Origin: Variovorax sp. RA8
GTDB taxonomy: Bacteria; Pseudomonadota; Gammaproteobacteria; Burkholderiales; Burkholderiaceae_C
Length of the DNA stretch: 64,000 nucleotides
Direction: 5' to 3'
Assembly: GCF_901827175.1 (NCBI RefSeq)
Contig: NZ_LR594662.1
Span: forward strand, 6,076,001-6,140,000
The notes under the pieces were generated by a model. That model was not told the DNA's origin. It saw only the letters and a list, made by a program, of their open reading frames with translations, and searched no databases. Positions 28,132-38,060 of the stretch are shown in pieces. The translations under genes were made by a program, and so were the position numbers. Within the stretch, counting starts at the first letter, position 1. The number at the start of each line of letters is the position of its first letter.

Positions 28132-28794
28132 TTACCAGCGCGCGCCGAAGTGGCGGCGCAGTTCGTCGATCCGTGGCGGCGCCAGCGGCTGCGCCGCCTG
28201 CTTGTTCAGCAGCCAGAGGCGGGCGGTCTCTTCGAGTTCCTCCAGCACGGCCATGGCGGCGGCGGGCGTGTCGTGCCAGACATTGGGGCCCAGGCGCTCC
28301 AGCATCACCGCGCGGATCGGGGTGCCGCGCTCCCCGTAGCGCCAGATGGCCTGCGCTACCTGCTCGACCGCTTCGGGCGCGCCGGGACGGTGGTAGGGGA
28401 CCACCGGCACGCGGCCGACCTTCATCACGAAATAGGGCGTGAGCGCCGGCAGCAGCTCCTCGCCGGGCGCGTCCAGCGTGAGCGCCACGCAGTGCGTGCT
28501 GTGGGTGTGGATCACGCAGCGCGTGCCGGGATCGAAGCGCGTGGCGGCCGCGTGGATGCGGGCGTGCAGGGCGATGGTCTTGCTGGCGCGGTCGCCGCCG
28601 GTCTGGTTCAGGCCGGCGTCCAGCCGGGCAAGCTTCGCCGGGTCGAGCAAACCCAGGCAGGCATCGGTCGGGGTGATGAGGTAGCCGTCGTCCAGCCGCA
28701 CGCTGATGTTGCCGGCGGTGGCATGCACGTAGCCGCGCTCGAACAGGCTGCGGCCGATGCGGCAGATCTCTTCGCGTGCCTGGCTTTCACTCAT
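28132..28794 (-). CDS. otnC: 3-oxo-tetronate 4-phosphate decarboxylase (class II aldolase family)
   Basis: 220 residues from ATG 28794 (overlaps the otnK stop as ATGA). Class II aldolase/adducin fold: ATAGNISVRL at the N-terminal phosphate site, KTIALHARIHAAAT and VIHTHSTHCVAL supplying the zinc-binding His-x-His. In the known pathway it decarboxylates 3-oxo-tetronate 4-phosphate to dihydroxyacetone phosphate. Confidence 0.92.
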   Translation of the reverse strand: MSESQAREEICRIGRSLFERGYVHATAGNISVRLDDGYLITPTDACLGLLDPAKLARLDAGLNQTGGDRASKTIALHARIHAAATRFDPGTRCVIHTHSTHCVALTLDAPGEELLPALTPYFVMKVGRVPVVPYHRPGAPEAVEQVAQAIWRYGERGTPIRAVMLERLGPNVWHDTPAAAMAVLEELEETARLWLLNKQAAQPLAPPRIDELRRHFGARW

Positions 28795-30053
28795 CCGAGC
28801 AATGTAAATGCTTTCGTGAAGAAGTCGTCGGTGCCGAAGTTGCCGGACTTGAGCGCGATGTGCAGGCCGACGCCGCCCTCGGCCTGCGCATGGCACCAGG
28901 GGACGCCGGGATCGATCTGCGCACCGATCTGCAATTGCTCGACGCCCAGCGCCTGCACGCAGGCGCCGGAGGTCTCGCCGCCCGCCACCACCAGCTGCCG
29001 CACGCCCTGCGCGACGAGGCCGCGGGCGATGGCGGCGATGGTGCGCTCCACCATCGCGCCGGCCTCCTCGACCCCGAGCCGGCCCTGGACCGATTGCACG
29101 GCCCCGGGCTCCGCCGTCGAATAGACCAGCACCGGGCCGTCCTCGATCAGGGGCGCGGCCCAGGCCAGTGCCTCGGCCGCGACGTCCACGCCCTGCGCGA
29201 TGCGCAGCGGATCGATCGCCAGCGCCGGCCGGCCTGATTCGATGAAGCGACGCACCTGCCGGTTCGTGGCCAGCGAGCAGCTGCCGGAAACCACCGCCCG
29301 CAAGCCGCCCGCTGCCGGAAGCGCGCCGGCGCCCGCGGAAGGCGCAATGCCGAAGTTGGCTGGCAGCCCGATGGCAACGCCCGAACCCGCCGTCACGAGC
29401 GGCATGTCCGCCAGGGCCGGGCCGAGCCGCAGCAGGTCCTCGTTCGAGACCGCGTCGACGATGGCGATGCCCACGCCCTCGGCGCGCAGCACCCCGATGC
29501 GCTCGCGGATCGCCTCCGGCCCGTGGGCGACCACGGTGTGGTCGATCAGCCCCACCTTGCGGCGCGTCTGCGCCTGCAGCACCCGCACGAGGTTGGGGTC
29601 GGTCATCGGCGTGAGCGGATGGTTCTGCATCCCGCTTTCATTGAGCAGCACGTCGCCAGCGAACAGGTAGCCCTTGAACACGGTGCGCTTGTTGTCTGGG
29701 AAGGCCGGGGTGGCGATGGTGAAGTCCGTGCCCAGCGCCTCCATCAGGGCTTCGGTCACCGGACCGATGTTGCCCTGCGGCGTGCTGTCGAATGTGGAGC
29801 AGTACTTGAAATAGATCTGCCGCGCGCCCTGCGCCTGCAGCCAGCGCAGCGCGGCGAGCGACTGCCCCACCGCCTCGGCCGGTGCGATGGTGCGCGACTT
29901 GAGCGCCACCACCACCGCATCCACATCGGCGGCGAGCGGCGCGCTCGGCACGCCGATGGCCTGAACCACGCGCATGCCGGCGCGCACCAGGTTGTTGGCG
30001 AGATCAGTGGCACCGGTGAAGTCGTCGGCGATGCAGCCCAGCAGCAAGGTCAT
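28791..30053 (-). CDS. otnK: 3-oxo-tetronate kinase (four-carbon acid sugar kinase)
   Basis: 420 residues. Two-domain DUF1537 kinase: N-terminal GCIADDFTGATDLANNLV (substrate domain) and FKYCSTFDSTPQGNIGPV; C-terminal nucleotide domain with VVSGSCSLATNRQV and VVAGGETSGACVQAL. It phosphorylates 3-oxo-tetronate with ATP. Start overlaps the ltnD stop; third enzyme of the L-threonate pathway. Confidence 0.95.
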   Translation of the reverse strand: MTLLLGCIADDFTGATDLANNLVRAGMRVVQAIGVPSAPLAADVDAVVVALKSRTIAPAEAVGQSLAALRWLQAQGARQIYFKYCSTFDSTPQGNIGPVTEALMEALGTDFTIATPAFPDNKRTVFKGYLFAGDVLLNESGMQNHPLTPMTDPNLVRVLQAQTRRKVGLIDHTVVAHGPEAIRERIGVLRAEGVGIAIVDAVSNEDLLRLGPALADMPLVTAGSGVAIGLPANFGIAPSAGAGALPAAGGLRAVVSGSCSLATNRQVRRFIESGRPALAIDPLRIAQGVDVAAEALAWAAPLIEDGPVLVYSTAEPGAVQSVQGRLGVEEAGAMVERTIAAIARGLVAQGVRQLVVAGGETSGACVQALGVEQLQIGAQIDPGVPWCHAQAEGGVGLHIALKSGNFGTDDFFTKAFTLLG

Positions 30054-30958
30054 GGCTTGTTCTTGTCGGCGTTGGATGGCGAGGGCAGCTCGATGCCCGG
30101 GAAGATCTTGATCACGGCGCTGTCATCCTCCCGGGAGAATCCCGCCGCAGAGGCCTGCATGAACATCTGGTGCGCGGTGGAGGCCAGCGGCAGCGGAAAC
30201 TTGCTGGCCCGCGCCGTGTCGAGCACCAGGCCGAGGTCCTTGACGAAGATGTCCACCGCCGACAACGGCGTGTAGTCGCCGGCCAGGACATGGGCCATGC
30301 GGTTCTCGAACATCCAGCTGTTGCCCGCGCTGTGCGTGATGACTTCGTACAGCGCCTCGGCCGCCACCCCCTCCCGCAGGCCCAGCGCCATGGCCTCGGC
30401 AGCGGCGGCGATGTGCACGCCGGCCAGCAACTGGTTGATGATCTTCACCTTGCTGCCGGCGCCGGCACGGTCCCCCAGGCGGTACACCTTGCCGGCCATG
30501 GCGTCGAGCAGCGCATCGGCCCTGGCATAGGCCTGCGGCTTCGCCGAGCTCATCACCGTCATCTGGCCGCTCGCGGCCTTGGCGGCCCCGCCCGAGATCG
30601 GCGCGTCGACGTAGTGGATGCCGGCGGTGCCGAGGCGCTCCTCGAGCGCCATAGACCAGTTCGGGTCCACGGTGGAGCACATCACGAACACGCTGCCGGG
30701 CTTCATCGCGGCAGCCGCGCCCTGTTCGCCGAACAGCACGGCCTCGGTCTGCTCGGCATTGACCACGACCGACACGAGCAGCTCGCATTCGGCCGCCACC
30801 TGCGCCGGCGTGGCCCAGGCGACGCCGCCCTGCTCTGCAAAAGCGATGGCGGCGCCGGGACGCGCATCGCACACATGCATCTCGTAGCCCTTGCCGCGCA
30901 GCGTTGCCGCGATGCCCGCGCCCATGGCGCCCAGGCCGACGAGTCCTGCTTTTTTCAT
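30050..30958 (-). CDS. ltnD: L-threonate dehydrogenase (3-hydroxyisobutyrate dehydrogenase family)
   Basis: 302 residues from ATG 30958. NAD-binding GLGAMGAGIA near the N terminus, DAPISGGAAKAASGQMTVM substrate motif, and the catalytic Lys in GSKVKIINQLLAG. It begins the tetronate operon and should oxidise L-threonate to 2-oxo-tetronate. The 125-nt gap upstream separates it from a divergent small gene. Confidence 0.92.
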   Translation of the reverse strand: MKKAGLVGLGAMGAGIAATLRGKGYEMHVCDARPGAAIAFAEQGGVAWATPAQVAAECELLVSVVVNAEQTEAVLFGEQGAAAAMKPGSVFVMCSTVDPNWSMALEERLGTAGIHYVDAPISGGAAKAASGQMTVMSSAKPQAYARADALLDAMAGKVYRLGDRAGAGSKVKIINQLLAGVHIAAAAEAMALGLREGVAAEALYEVITHSAGNSWMFENRMAHVLAGDYTPLSAVDIFVKDLGLVLDTARASKFPLPLASTAHQMFMQASAAGFSREDDSAVIKIFPGIELPSPSNADKNKP

Positions 30959-31083
30959 GGGATTCCAAAGAAAGTGGTCGAGGAAGGCTGGGACTTTGTC
31001 TCCAGAGCCGCATGCTAGCAACTGCTCTTGTTCTCGGCCGACCCGCATGATAAGAATCGGCAGCGCCTCAACCAAGGAAAACC

Positions 31084-31371
31084 ATGGACAAAGTTGGAGA
31101 CAAGGGCGACCTGGGCGACGGCTTTGCGCGTGCCGACGCGCGCGAGCACTGGACCATCTGCATGCGCTATGCACTGACGGGGGTGATCGCCCTCGTCGCC
31201 TTCGGCGCAGCGCTCGCTGCCATCCCCTATTGGGGCGGGGCGGACTTCCCCGTCACGAGCCTGGTGATCTATGTCGCGGGCATGGTGTTCATCGCCATGC
31301 CGCTATGCCTGTACTACGAATCGCTGTTGCAGTCGCAACGGCAAAGCCTGGCCGTTCCGGCCACGCGCTAG
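31084..31371 (+). CDS. small two-helix membrane protein
   Basis: 95 residues, ATG preceded by AAGGAAAACC. Two hydrophobic helices (LTGVIALVAFGAALAAI, about 28-46, and LVIYVAGMVFIAMPLCLYY, about 58-77) with short charged ends. No recognised family. It is divergent from ltnD, so it may be linked to tetronate uptake, but that is positional inference only. Confidence 0.65.
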   Translation: MDKVGDKGDLGDGFARADAREHWTICMRYALTGVIALVAFGAALAAIPYWGGADFPVTSLVIYVAGMVFIAMPLCLYYESLLQSQRQSLAVPATR

Positions 31372-31428
31372 AGCCGCAGGCTTTCTCGGTCGAGCAGGCA
31401 ACCTGCGGCCTGGGGTGAAACGACGCCC

Positions 31429-32283
31429 TCATCGACCAGGGCTCGCGCTCGCGACCCGCCGCAGACCTTCGAGCGCGGGCTCGACGATGCGCGCATCGGC
31501 GCCCACCGCATAGACCGCATAGGCCGGATACAGGAACTCCGGCGTGCGGGGCACGCGCTTGAGCTGGCCGGATTCGAGATGCCCGCGCACCACGTCGAGC
31601 CGGAAGTAGCCGGTGCCGCCGGCCGCCAGCAGGTACTCGCGGCCAAGCGGTCCCAGCCCGGCCATCACCGCGGCGCTGGACAGTTCGGGAAAGGCGAGGC
31701 CGTGCTGCGCCGCGAACTCCGGTCCCCAGTCGACATACACATAGTCGGCCGGCTCCGGCACGCGGGGCCGCTTGGCAGTGGTGACCATGACGAGCTTCTC
31801 CTCGATCAGCAGCTCCACGCGCAGCCCCGGCCGCTGCTGCGGCGCGTAGGCGACCGCGATGTCGAGCACGCCCGCGGCGACCTTGTCGAGCAGATCGGGC
31901 GGCTCGCCGACCTCGGTGCGAAGCGCCAGCGCCGGATCGGCGGCGCGCATCCACAGCAGCCATCGCAGCAGCAGCGGGTCCCACAGGCTGATCTCGCAGC
32001 CCATCGCGATGACGGCTCGGCTGCCTGTCGGCACCGCCACCTGGTGGCGCGCGCGCGCCCAGACCTGCACCAGCGTGGTCGCGTGCGGCAGGAACTGCTC
32101 GCCGGCAGGGGTGAGCACGGCGCCCGCCTTGTTGCGCACGAAGAGCTTGCGGCCGAGCTGTTGCTCCAGCGTGCGCACGCGCGCGCTGACCGAGGTCTGC
32201 GTGACGTGCAGGCGCTCTGCGGCGCGCTGGAAGCTGCGCGTCTCCACGATTTCCAGGAAAGTCCGGGCCAGGTTGATGTCCAC
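31429..32283 (-). CDS. LysR-family transcriptional regulator (HdfR-like start)
   Basis: 284 residues from GTG 32283. I prefer this to a TTG at 32331 because LysR proteins of this group begin MDINLARTFLEI, and a GAGG lies 8 nt before the GTG. Winged HTH: FQRAAERLHVTQTSVSARVRTLEQQLG. The substrate-binding domain follows. Located upstream of the tetronate operon and divergent from the small protein at 32402, it may regulate either. Confidence 0.88.
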   Translation of the reverse strand: MDINLARTFLEIVETRSFQRAAERLHVTQTSVSARVRTLEQQLGRKLFVRNKAGAVLTPAGEQFLPHATTLVQVWARARHQVAVPTGSRAVIAMGCEISLWDPLLLRWLLWMRAADPALALRTEVGEPPDLLDKVAAGVLDIAVAYAPQQRPGLRVELLIEEKLVMVTTAKRPRVPEPADYVYVDWGPEFAAQHGLAFPELSSAAVMAGLGPLGREYLLAAGGTGYFRLDVVRGHLESGQLKRVPRTPEFLYPAYAVYAVGADARIVEPALEGLRRVASASPGR

Positions 32284-32401
32284 GGGCAGCGCCTCGTTGT
32301 TGGAAGCATTATTTTTGCATTCAACTGGCAATAAATCTCGTTGTACTTATTGGAAAGGCGAGCCGAACATCGATGCATCTCCCCGTCTTCAAAGGAAACC
32401 C

Positions 32402-32653
32402 ATGTCCATTCTTCAACGACGTTTCGGCGCGAGAGGCGCCGTGGATGGCCGGACCCGCGCGTTCGCGGCGCTGGTCGCCGAAGTCCGCGAGTTCATCAAG
32501 GCCCTGCTGAGCCCGAACAGACTCATCGAAGAAGTCGAGCAGATGCGCGCCCTGCACATCGCGGCGAATCGCGTCGAATCCGGCAACGCGGCACGGGCCG
32601 CCTGGTTGCGCTCACGCGCGTCGCGCATCGGCCTTCGCAGCGAAGCGCGCTAG
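32402..32653 (+). CDS. small helical protein, paralog of the gene at 47998
   Basis: 83 residues; GGAAACCC lies just before the ATG. The C-terminal 60 residues (LLSPNRLIEEVEQMRALHIAAN, then ASRIGLR) align without gaps to the protein at 47998-48234 (LFSPGRIIEEVEEMRALHQRAN, ASRVGLR). Two amphipathic helices joined by a Ser-Pro turn are likely. No cysteine or membrane segment. Unknown family. Its stop overlaps the convergent LysR gene. Confidence 0.75.
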   Translation: MSILQRRFGARGAVDGRTRAFAALVAEVREFIKALLSPNRLIEEVEQMRALHIAANRVESGNAARAAWLRSRASRIGLRSEAR

Positions 32654-33579
32654 TTCGGCGCGTCGAGCGGCACGATCTGCGCGATCAACGGCGCGCCGTC
32701 GCTCACCAGGAAGTCCTTGAAAGCCTGCGCCACAGGCGGCAGGCGCTTGGTGCGCAGGTGCACCACGTACCAGTTCAGCATCAGCGGAAAGCCCTGAACG
32801 TCGAGCACGCGCAGGCTTCCGGCCTTCAGCTCCTGGCTGATGGTGTGCGCCGACAGGAAGCTGACGCCCATGCCGGCGATTACCGCCTGCTTGATGGTCT
32901 CGGTGCTGCGGATCTCCATCGCGATGTTGAGGCCGCGCAGGTCGCCGCCGAATCCGTCCTCCATCGAGTGCCAGGTGTCGGAACCCTTCTCGCGCACGAC
33001 GAAGGGCTCGCGCATCAGCCTGGCCAACGGGATGCTTTTCGCGCCGACCAGCGGATGGCCCGGCGCCGCGACGATCACGTACGGATGCGGCGCGAAGGGC
33101 TGGTGGACGGTGTCCATGCCGGTGGGCGGGCGCACCATGATCGCCAGGTCGGTGAGGTTCTCGGCGATGCGGGTCAGCAGGTCCTCGCGGTTGTGGACCG
33201 TGAAGTTCAGCGTCACGCCGCGATGGCGGCCGGCAAACTCCACCAGCAGGCGCGGGAAGAAGTAGTCGCCGGCGCTGATCACGCCCACGTTGAGCCGGCC
33301 GCCCGAGACGCCGCGGAACTGCGTCATCGCATGCTCGGCCGCCTCGAACTGCTGGATGATGGCGCGGCTGATCGCGAGCAGCTCGGTGCCGGCCGGCGTC
33401 AGGTAGATCTTCTTGCCGAATTGCTCGAACAGCACGTTGCCGGCATGCTCCTCGAGCTTGCGGATCTGGGTGGAGACGGCCGGCTGCGTGAGATGGAGCT
33501 CCTCCGCCGCGCGCGAGAAGCTCAGCAGCCGCGCGACCGCCTCGAAGACCTTCAACTGGCGCAGGGTCGCGTTCTTCAT
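32650..33579 (-). CDS. LysR-family transcriptional regulator (CbbR-like)
   Basis: 309 residues from ATG 33579. N-terminal HTH: TLRQLKVFEAVARLLSFSRAAEELHLTQPAVSTQIRKLEE, close to the CbbR/CysB-type branch. The effector-binding domain (LNVGVISAGDYFFPRLL onward) is full length. It is the last gene of the sucC-sucD-FAH-panE set on the same strand (40-nt gap), so it may autoregulate the oxalate-associated operon. Confidence 0.9.
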   Translation of the reverse strand: MKNATLRQLKVFEAVARLLSFSRAAEELHLTQPAVSTQIRKLEEHAGNVLFEQFGKKIYLTPAGTELLAISRAIIQQFEAAEHAMTQFRGVSGGRLNVGVISAGDYFFPRLLVEFAGRHRGVTLNFTVHNREDLLTRIAENLTDLAIMVRPPTGMDTVHQPFAPHPYVIVAAPGHPLVGAKSIPLARLMREPFVVREKGSDTWHSMEDGFGGDLRGLNIAMEIRSTETIKQAVIAGMGVSFLSAHTISQELKAGSLRVLDVQGFPLMLNWYVVHLRTKRLPPVAQAFKDFLVSDGAPLIAQIVPLDAPN

Positions 33580-33619
33580 CCAAGGGAATGTAAGCGCGCC
33601 CTGCGAGGGCGCGCCGGGC

Positions 33620-34630
33620 TCAGGCCATCTCGTGGAGACGAACCCGCCCGCGCTGGTCTTCCATGGTCCGCGCGAGCAGCTTGACCAGCGAGTACACCGT
33701 GTCGATGTGCGGCGTGGAGGTATCGGTGAGCCGCGCCAGCTCGACCACCGCGCCCACCAACGCATCGATCTCCGGCGCGCGCCCGGCCTCCACGTCCTGC
33801 AGCATCGAGGTCTTGTGCTTGCCCACCTTCTCGGCGCCGGCGATGCGCTTTTCGAGCGATACGCGGAACTCGATGCCCAGCTTGTGAGCGACGGCCTGGG
33901 CCTCGCGCATCATCGCTGCGGCCAGCTCGCGCGAGGGCGGGTACTGGCAGATGTCGACCAGCGTGGAATGCGCGAGGCTGCTGATCGGGTTGAAGGTCAG
34001 GTTGCCCCACAGCTTGAGCCAGATCTCGGCGCGGATGTTGTCGAGCACGGGCGCCTTGAAGCCCGCTTCGCCGAAGCAGGCGGAGACCCGGTTCACGCGT
34101 TCGCTCGATGTGCCGTCCAGCTCGCCGACGGGAAAGCGGTCGCCCTCGATGTGCTTCACCACGCCCGGCGCGATGAGCTCCGAGGCGGGGTAGACCACGC
34201 AGCCGATGACCCGCTGCGCCGGGATGCTGGAGGCGACCATGCCGCGCGGGTCGACGCTCTTCACCGCCGTGCCTTCGAACGGCCCTCCGTGCTTCTGGAA
34301 GTACCAGTAGGGGATGCCGTTCTGCATGGTCACCACGACGGTCTGTGGGCCGAACAGCTTCGGCACCTCGCTCGCCACCGCTTCGACCTGGTGGGCCTTC
34401 ATCGCCAGGATGACGATGTCCTGCGCGCCGGCCTGCTCGTAGCGGTCGGTCGCCTTCACGTTGCGCGCGACCTGCTCCTCGCCCTCGGCCGAGATGAGCC
34501 GGATGCCGTTCGTCGCGATGGCGTCGAGGTTGGCGCCCCGCACGATGAACGTGACGTCCTCGCCGGCCAGCGCGAGCTTCGCCCCGACCAGGCCGCCGAT
34601 CGCGCCGGCGCCTATCACTGCTATCTTCAT
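33620..34630 (-). CDS. PanE/ApbA-family 2-oxoacid reductase, possible oxalyl-CoA reductase
   Basis: 336 residues. NADP-binding GAGAIGG (residues 7-13) with GEDVTFIVRG, and the catalytic-region WLKLWGNLTFNPISSL holding the conserved Lys and Asn of ketopantoate reductases. Housekeeping panE would not be expected inside a catabolic cluster. In Methylobacterium extorquens a PanE homolog (PanE2) in an oxalate cluster is an oxalyl-CoA reductase giving glyoxylate; with frc and oxc nearby, that role is a reasonable inference here. Alternatively it reduces another 2-oxoacid. Confidence 0.85.
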   Translation of the reverse strand: MKIAVIGAGAIGGLVGAKLALAGEDVTFIVRGANLDAIATNGIRLISAEGEEQVARNVKATDRYEQAGAQDIVILAMKAHQVEAVASEVPKLFGPQTVVVTMQNGIPYWYFQKHGGPFEGTAVKSVDPRGMVASSIPAQRVIGCVVYPASELIAPGVVKHIEGDRFPVGELDGTSSERVNRVSACFGEAGFKAPVLDNIRAEIWLKLWGNLTFNPISSLAHSTLVDICQYPPSRELAAAMMREAQAVAHKLGIEFRVSLEKRIAGAEKVGKHKTSMLQDVEAGRAPEIDALVGAVVELARLTDTSTPHIDTVYSLVKLLARTMEDQRGRVRLHEMA

Positions 34631-34663
34631 GTCGATCCTTGAAGTGTTGAATCTCTTGCGAGC

Positions 34664-35446
34664 TCAGCCGTCGCCGAAGCGGTTGCTCAACCTGCCGATG
34701 CCGTTGATCTCGACCTCGACCAGGTTGCCCGGCTTCATCGAGCCGACGCCGACCGAGGTGCCGCACAGGATCACGTCGCCGGGATGCAAGGTCATGTCGA
34801 GGGAGATCAGGCTGACCAGCTGCGCAACGGAAAAGCGCATGTCGCTGATGGGGTAGTGCTGCCGCGCCGCGCCGTCGAGCAGCGTGGTGACGGTGAGCGA
34901 CGCGGGGTCCAGGCCAGTGGCCACCGCCGGGCCCATCGGGCAGAAGGTGTCGAAGCCCTTGGCGCGCGCCCATTGGGCAAAGGAGGCGTCACGGTGGAGG
35001 ATGTCGGCCACCGTCACGTCGTTGGCGCAGGTGTAGCCGAACACGTGGTCCAGCGCCTGCGCTTCCGGCACCGCGGTGCAGGTCTTGCCGATGACGATGC
35101 CGAGCTCGCCCTCGAACACCACCTTGCCCTCGCACAGCGGCTTGCGGATGGGCTCGCCGGCGGCGAGGAAGGAGTTGGGGGCCTTCAACAGGTACAGCGG
35201 CTCGGCGGGGACCGGCAGCTGGAGCTTCTCGCCGAGCGCATGGAAGTTGTTCCACAACGCGATGACCTTGCTGGGCTGGGTGGGCGTGAGCAGCCTGAGC
35301 TCGTCGAGCGCGAACACGCTGCCGGTCGGCTCAGGCGCAGCGAACATGTCGCCGCGGTGCTCGCGCACATGCTTGCCGTCCAGCGCGCCGAAGCCCGTCT
35401 TGCCGGCGCGTGCGAAGCGGACCCATCGTTGTTGCAGTTGCTGCAT
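34664..35446 (-). CDS. fumarylacetoacetate hydrolase (FAH) family protein
   Basis: 260 residues. FAH-fold signatures: KVIALWNNF (lid), APNSFLAAGEPI, VFEGELGIVIGK (metal-binding Glu-x-Glu) and GYTCANDVTVADIL (metal-binding Asp), then LHPGDVILCGTSVGVG. Members hydrolyse or decarboxylate acylpyruvates, oxaloacetate or related 2-oxoacids. Position between sucD (7-nt gap) and panE suggests a step on a small dicarboxylate or 2-oxoacid. Confidence 0.9.
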   Translation of the reverse strand: MQQLQQRWVRFARAGKTGFGALDGKHVREHRGDMFAAPEPTGSVFALDELRLLTPTQPSKVIALWNNFHALGEKLQLPVPAEPLYLLKAPNSFLAAGEPIRKPLCEGKVVFEGELGIVIGKTCTAVPEAQALDHVFGYTCANDVTVADILHRDASFAQWARAKGFDTFCPMGPAVATGLDPASLTVTTLLDGAARQHYPISDMRFSVAQLVSLISLDMTLHPGDVILCGTSVGVGSMKPGNLVEVEINGIGRLSNRFGDG

Positions 35447-35453
35447 GTCTCTC

Positions 35454-36353
35454 TCAATCGAAGGGAAGGTAGTCGGGGATGACCAGCGAGGCGAGCAGCT
35501 TCCCGATGTCCGCAGGATTGCGCGTGACGTGGATGCCGCAGTCTTTCATCACCGCCAGCTTGGCTTGCGCCGTGCCCTGTCCGCCGGAGACGATGGCGCC
35601 CGCATGGCCCATGCGCTTGCCCGGCGGCGCACTGGCGCCTGCAATGAAGCCGACCACGGGCTTGCGCATGTGCTTCTTGACCCAGCGTGCGCAGCGCTCC
35701 TCGGCGTCGCCGCCGATCTCGCCGACCATGACCACGGCGTCGGTGTGCGGGTCGTCGTTGAAGAGTTTCAGAACATCGATGTGCCCGAGCCCGCCGACCG
35801 GGTCACCGCCGATGCCGACGACCGTCGACTGGCCGATGCCGAAGGCCGCAAGCTGACTGGCGGCCTCGTAGGTCAGCGTGCCGGAGCGCGACACCACGCC
35901 GATGCGGCCGCGCTGGTGGATGTGGCCCGGCATGATGCCGATCTTGATCTCGTCGGGCGTGATCAGGCCCGGGCAGTTGGGGCCCAGCAGCAGGGTCTTG
36001 CGCCCAAGCATGCGATGCCGCGTGCGGATCATGTCGCGCACCGGGATGCCCTCGGTGATGCAGACGACCAGGTCGAGCCCGGCATCGACCGCCTCGTCGA
36101 TCGCGGCGGCCGCGAAGGGCGGCGGCACGTAGATCACCGAGACCGTCGCGCCGGTCCGCTCCTTCGCCTCCCGGACGGTGCCGAACACGGGGATGCCGTC
36201 GAGCGATTCGCCGGCCTTGTGGGGATTCACGCCGGCGACGAAGCACTTCCTGCCGTTGCCGTACTCGCGGCACATCTCGGTGTGGAAGCGCGCGGTCTTG
36301 CCGGTGATGCCCTGCGTGATCACGCGGGTGCTCCTGTTGACGAGGATCGACAT
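35454..36353 (-). CDS. sucD: succinate-CoA ligase alpha subunit-like protein
   Basis: 299 residues from ATG 36353, one base after the sucC stop. Residue runs [23 protein letters not shown] (CoA site), [11 protein letters not shown] and the phosphohistidine block [11 protein letters not shown] with His250. A full-length functional-looking subunit. A housekeeping sucCD is expected elsewhere in such a genome, so this is probably a second copy recruited to the oxalate-type cluster; malate-CoA ligase is another possibility. Confidence 0.9.
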   Translation of the reverse strand: MSILVNRSTRVITQGITGKTARFHTEMCREYGNGRKCFVAGVNPHKAGESLDGIPVFGTVREAKERTGATVSVIYVPPPFAAAAIDEAVDAGLDLVVCITEGIPVRDMIRTRHRMLGRKTLLLGPNCPGLITPDEIKIGIMPGHIHQRGRIGVVSRSGTLTYEAASQLAAFGIGQSTVVGIGGDPVGGLGHIDVLKLFNDDPHTDAVVMVGEIGGDAEERCARWVKKHMRKPVVGFIAGASAPPGKRMGHAGAIVSGGQGTAQAKLAVMKDCGIHVTRNPADIGKLLASLVIPDYLPFD

Positions 36354-36354
36354 G

Positions 36355-37521
<1,167 letters not shown>

Positions 37522-37555
37522 GGCGGTGAGCGGCTGTTCGTGCGGCGGGAGAATT

Positions 37556-37876
37556 TCAGATGCCGAGCTCGCTGCCGCCCGCCTGCGCCCAGTCGAAATA
37601 CCTGGACGGGGCCGCGCCGCAACGCCGGATGTGCTGTGCCTTTTTCTGCTGGATGACCTCGGCGAGGAAGGCCGCGTCGTAGGCCTTCAGCAGATGCGGC
37701 TGGCAGGTCTGCAGGTAGTGGCAGATGCGCCCGGCCGGGTCCTGGCTCGCACCCATCAATTCTTCGTAGGTGCGGCTGTCCCAATGCCACCGGAAGCCCA
37801 ATTCGTAAAACGCCGCGTTGTAGGCATTGCGCTCCATTTCGTCGTTCCGGTATTGAATTGGCAAATCATTGATCAT
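37556..37876 (-). CDS. small hypothetical protein between frc and sucC
   Basis: 106 residues from ATG 37876 (AAGGAG lies 8 nt upstream). Begins [21 protein letters not shown]; aromatic-rich ([18 protein letters not shown]) and ends [16 protein letters not shown]. Three Cys ([15 protein letters not shown]); no membrane segment or known motif. The spacing fits co-transcription with sucCD. No function can be assigned; position suggests an accessory role in the acyl-CoA pathway. Confidence 0.7.
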   Translation of the reverse strand: MINDLPIQYRNDEMERNAYNAAFYELGFRWHWDSRTYEELMGASQDPAGRICHYLQTCQPHLLKAYDAAFLAEVIQQKKAQHIRRCGAAPSRYFDWAQAGGSELGI

Positions 37877-37955
37877 GGCTTTCTCCTTCAAATTGGTTGC
37901 CGCGGTCAGCTCAATTGAATTCGCTCGGCATGACCAAAATGTAGGAGGGTCGATC

Positions 37956-37982
37956 AATAAATAACAGTGAAACTATTTTATT
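37956..37982. promoter_or_regulatory. AT-rich inverted repeat, probable operator/promoter of the sucCD operon
   Basis: AATAAATA and TATTTTATT are imperfect inverted copies around ACAGTGAAAC; the 37930-38005 stretch is far more AT-rich than the surroundings. It lies ~80-105 nt upstream of the start at 37876 and within the 184-nt gap after frc, where a promoter and a LysR-type site would be expected. Confidence 0.5.
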
Positions 37983-38060
37983 GAATACATTTGCTATGAG
38001 TTATGGATCGGGCGCGTGGCACCGCCGCCCGGCTCGCCTTGCGGGCTCAGGCGCCGCGCC

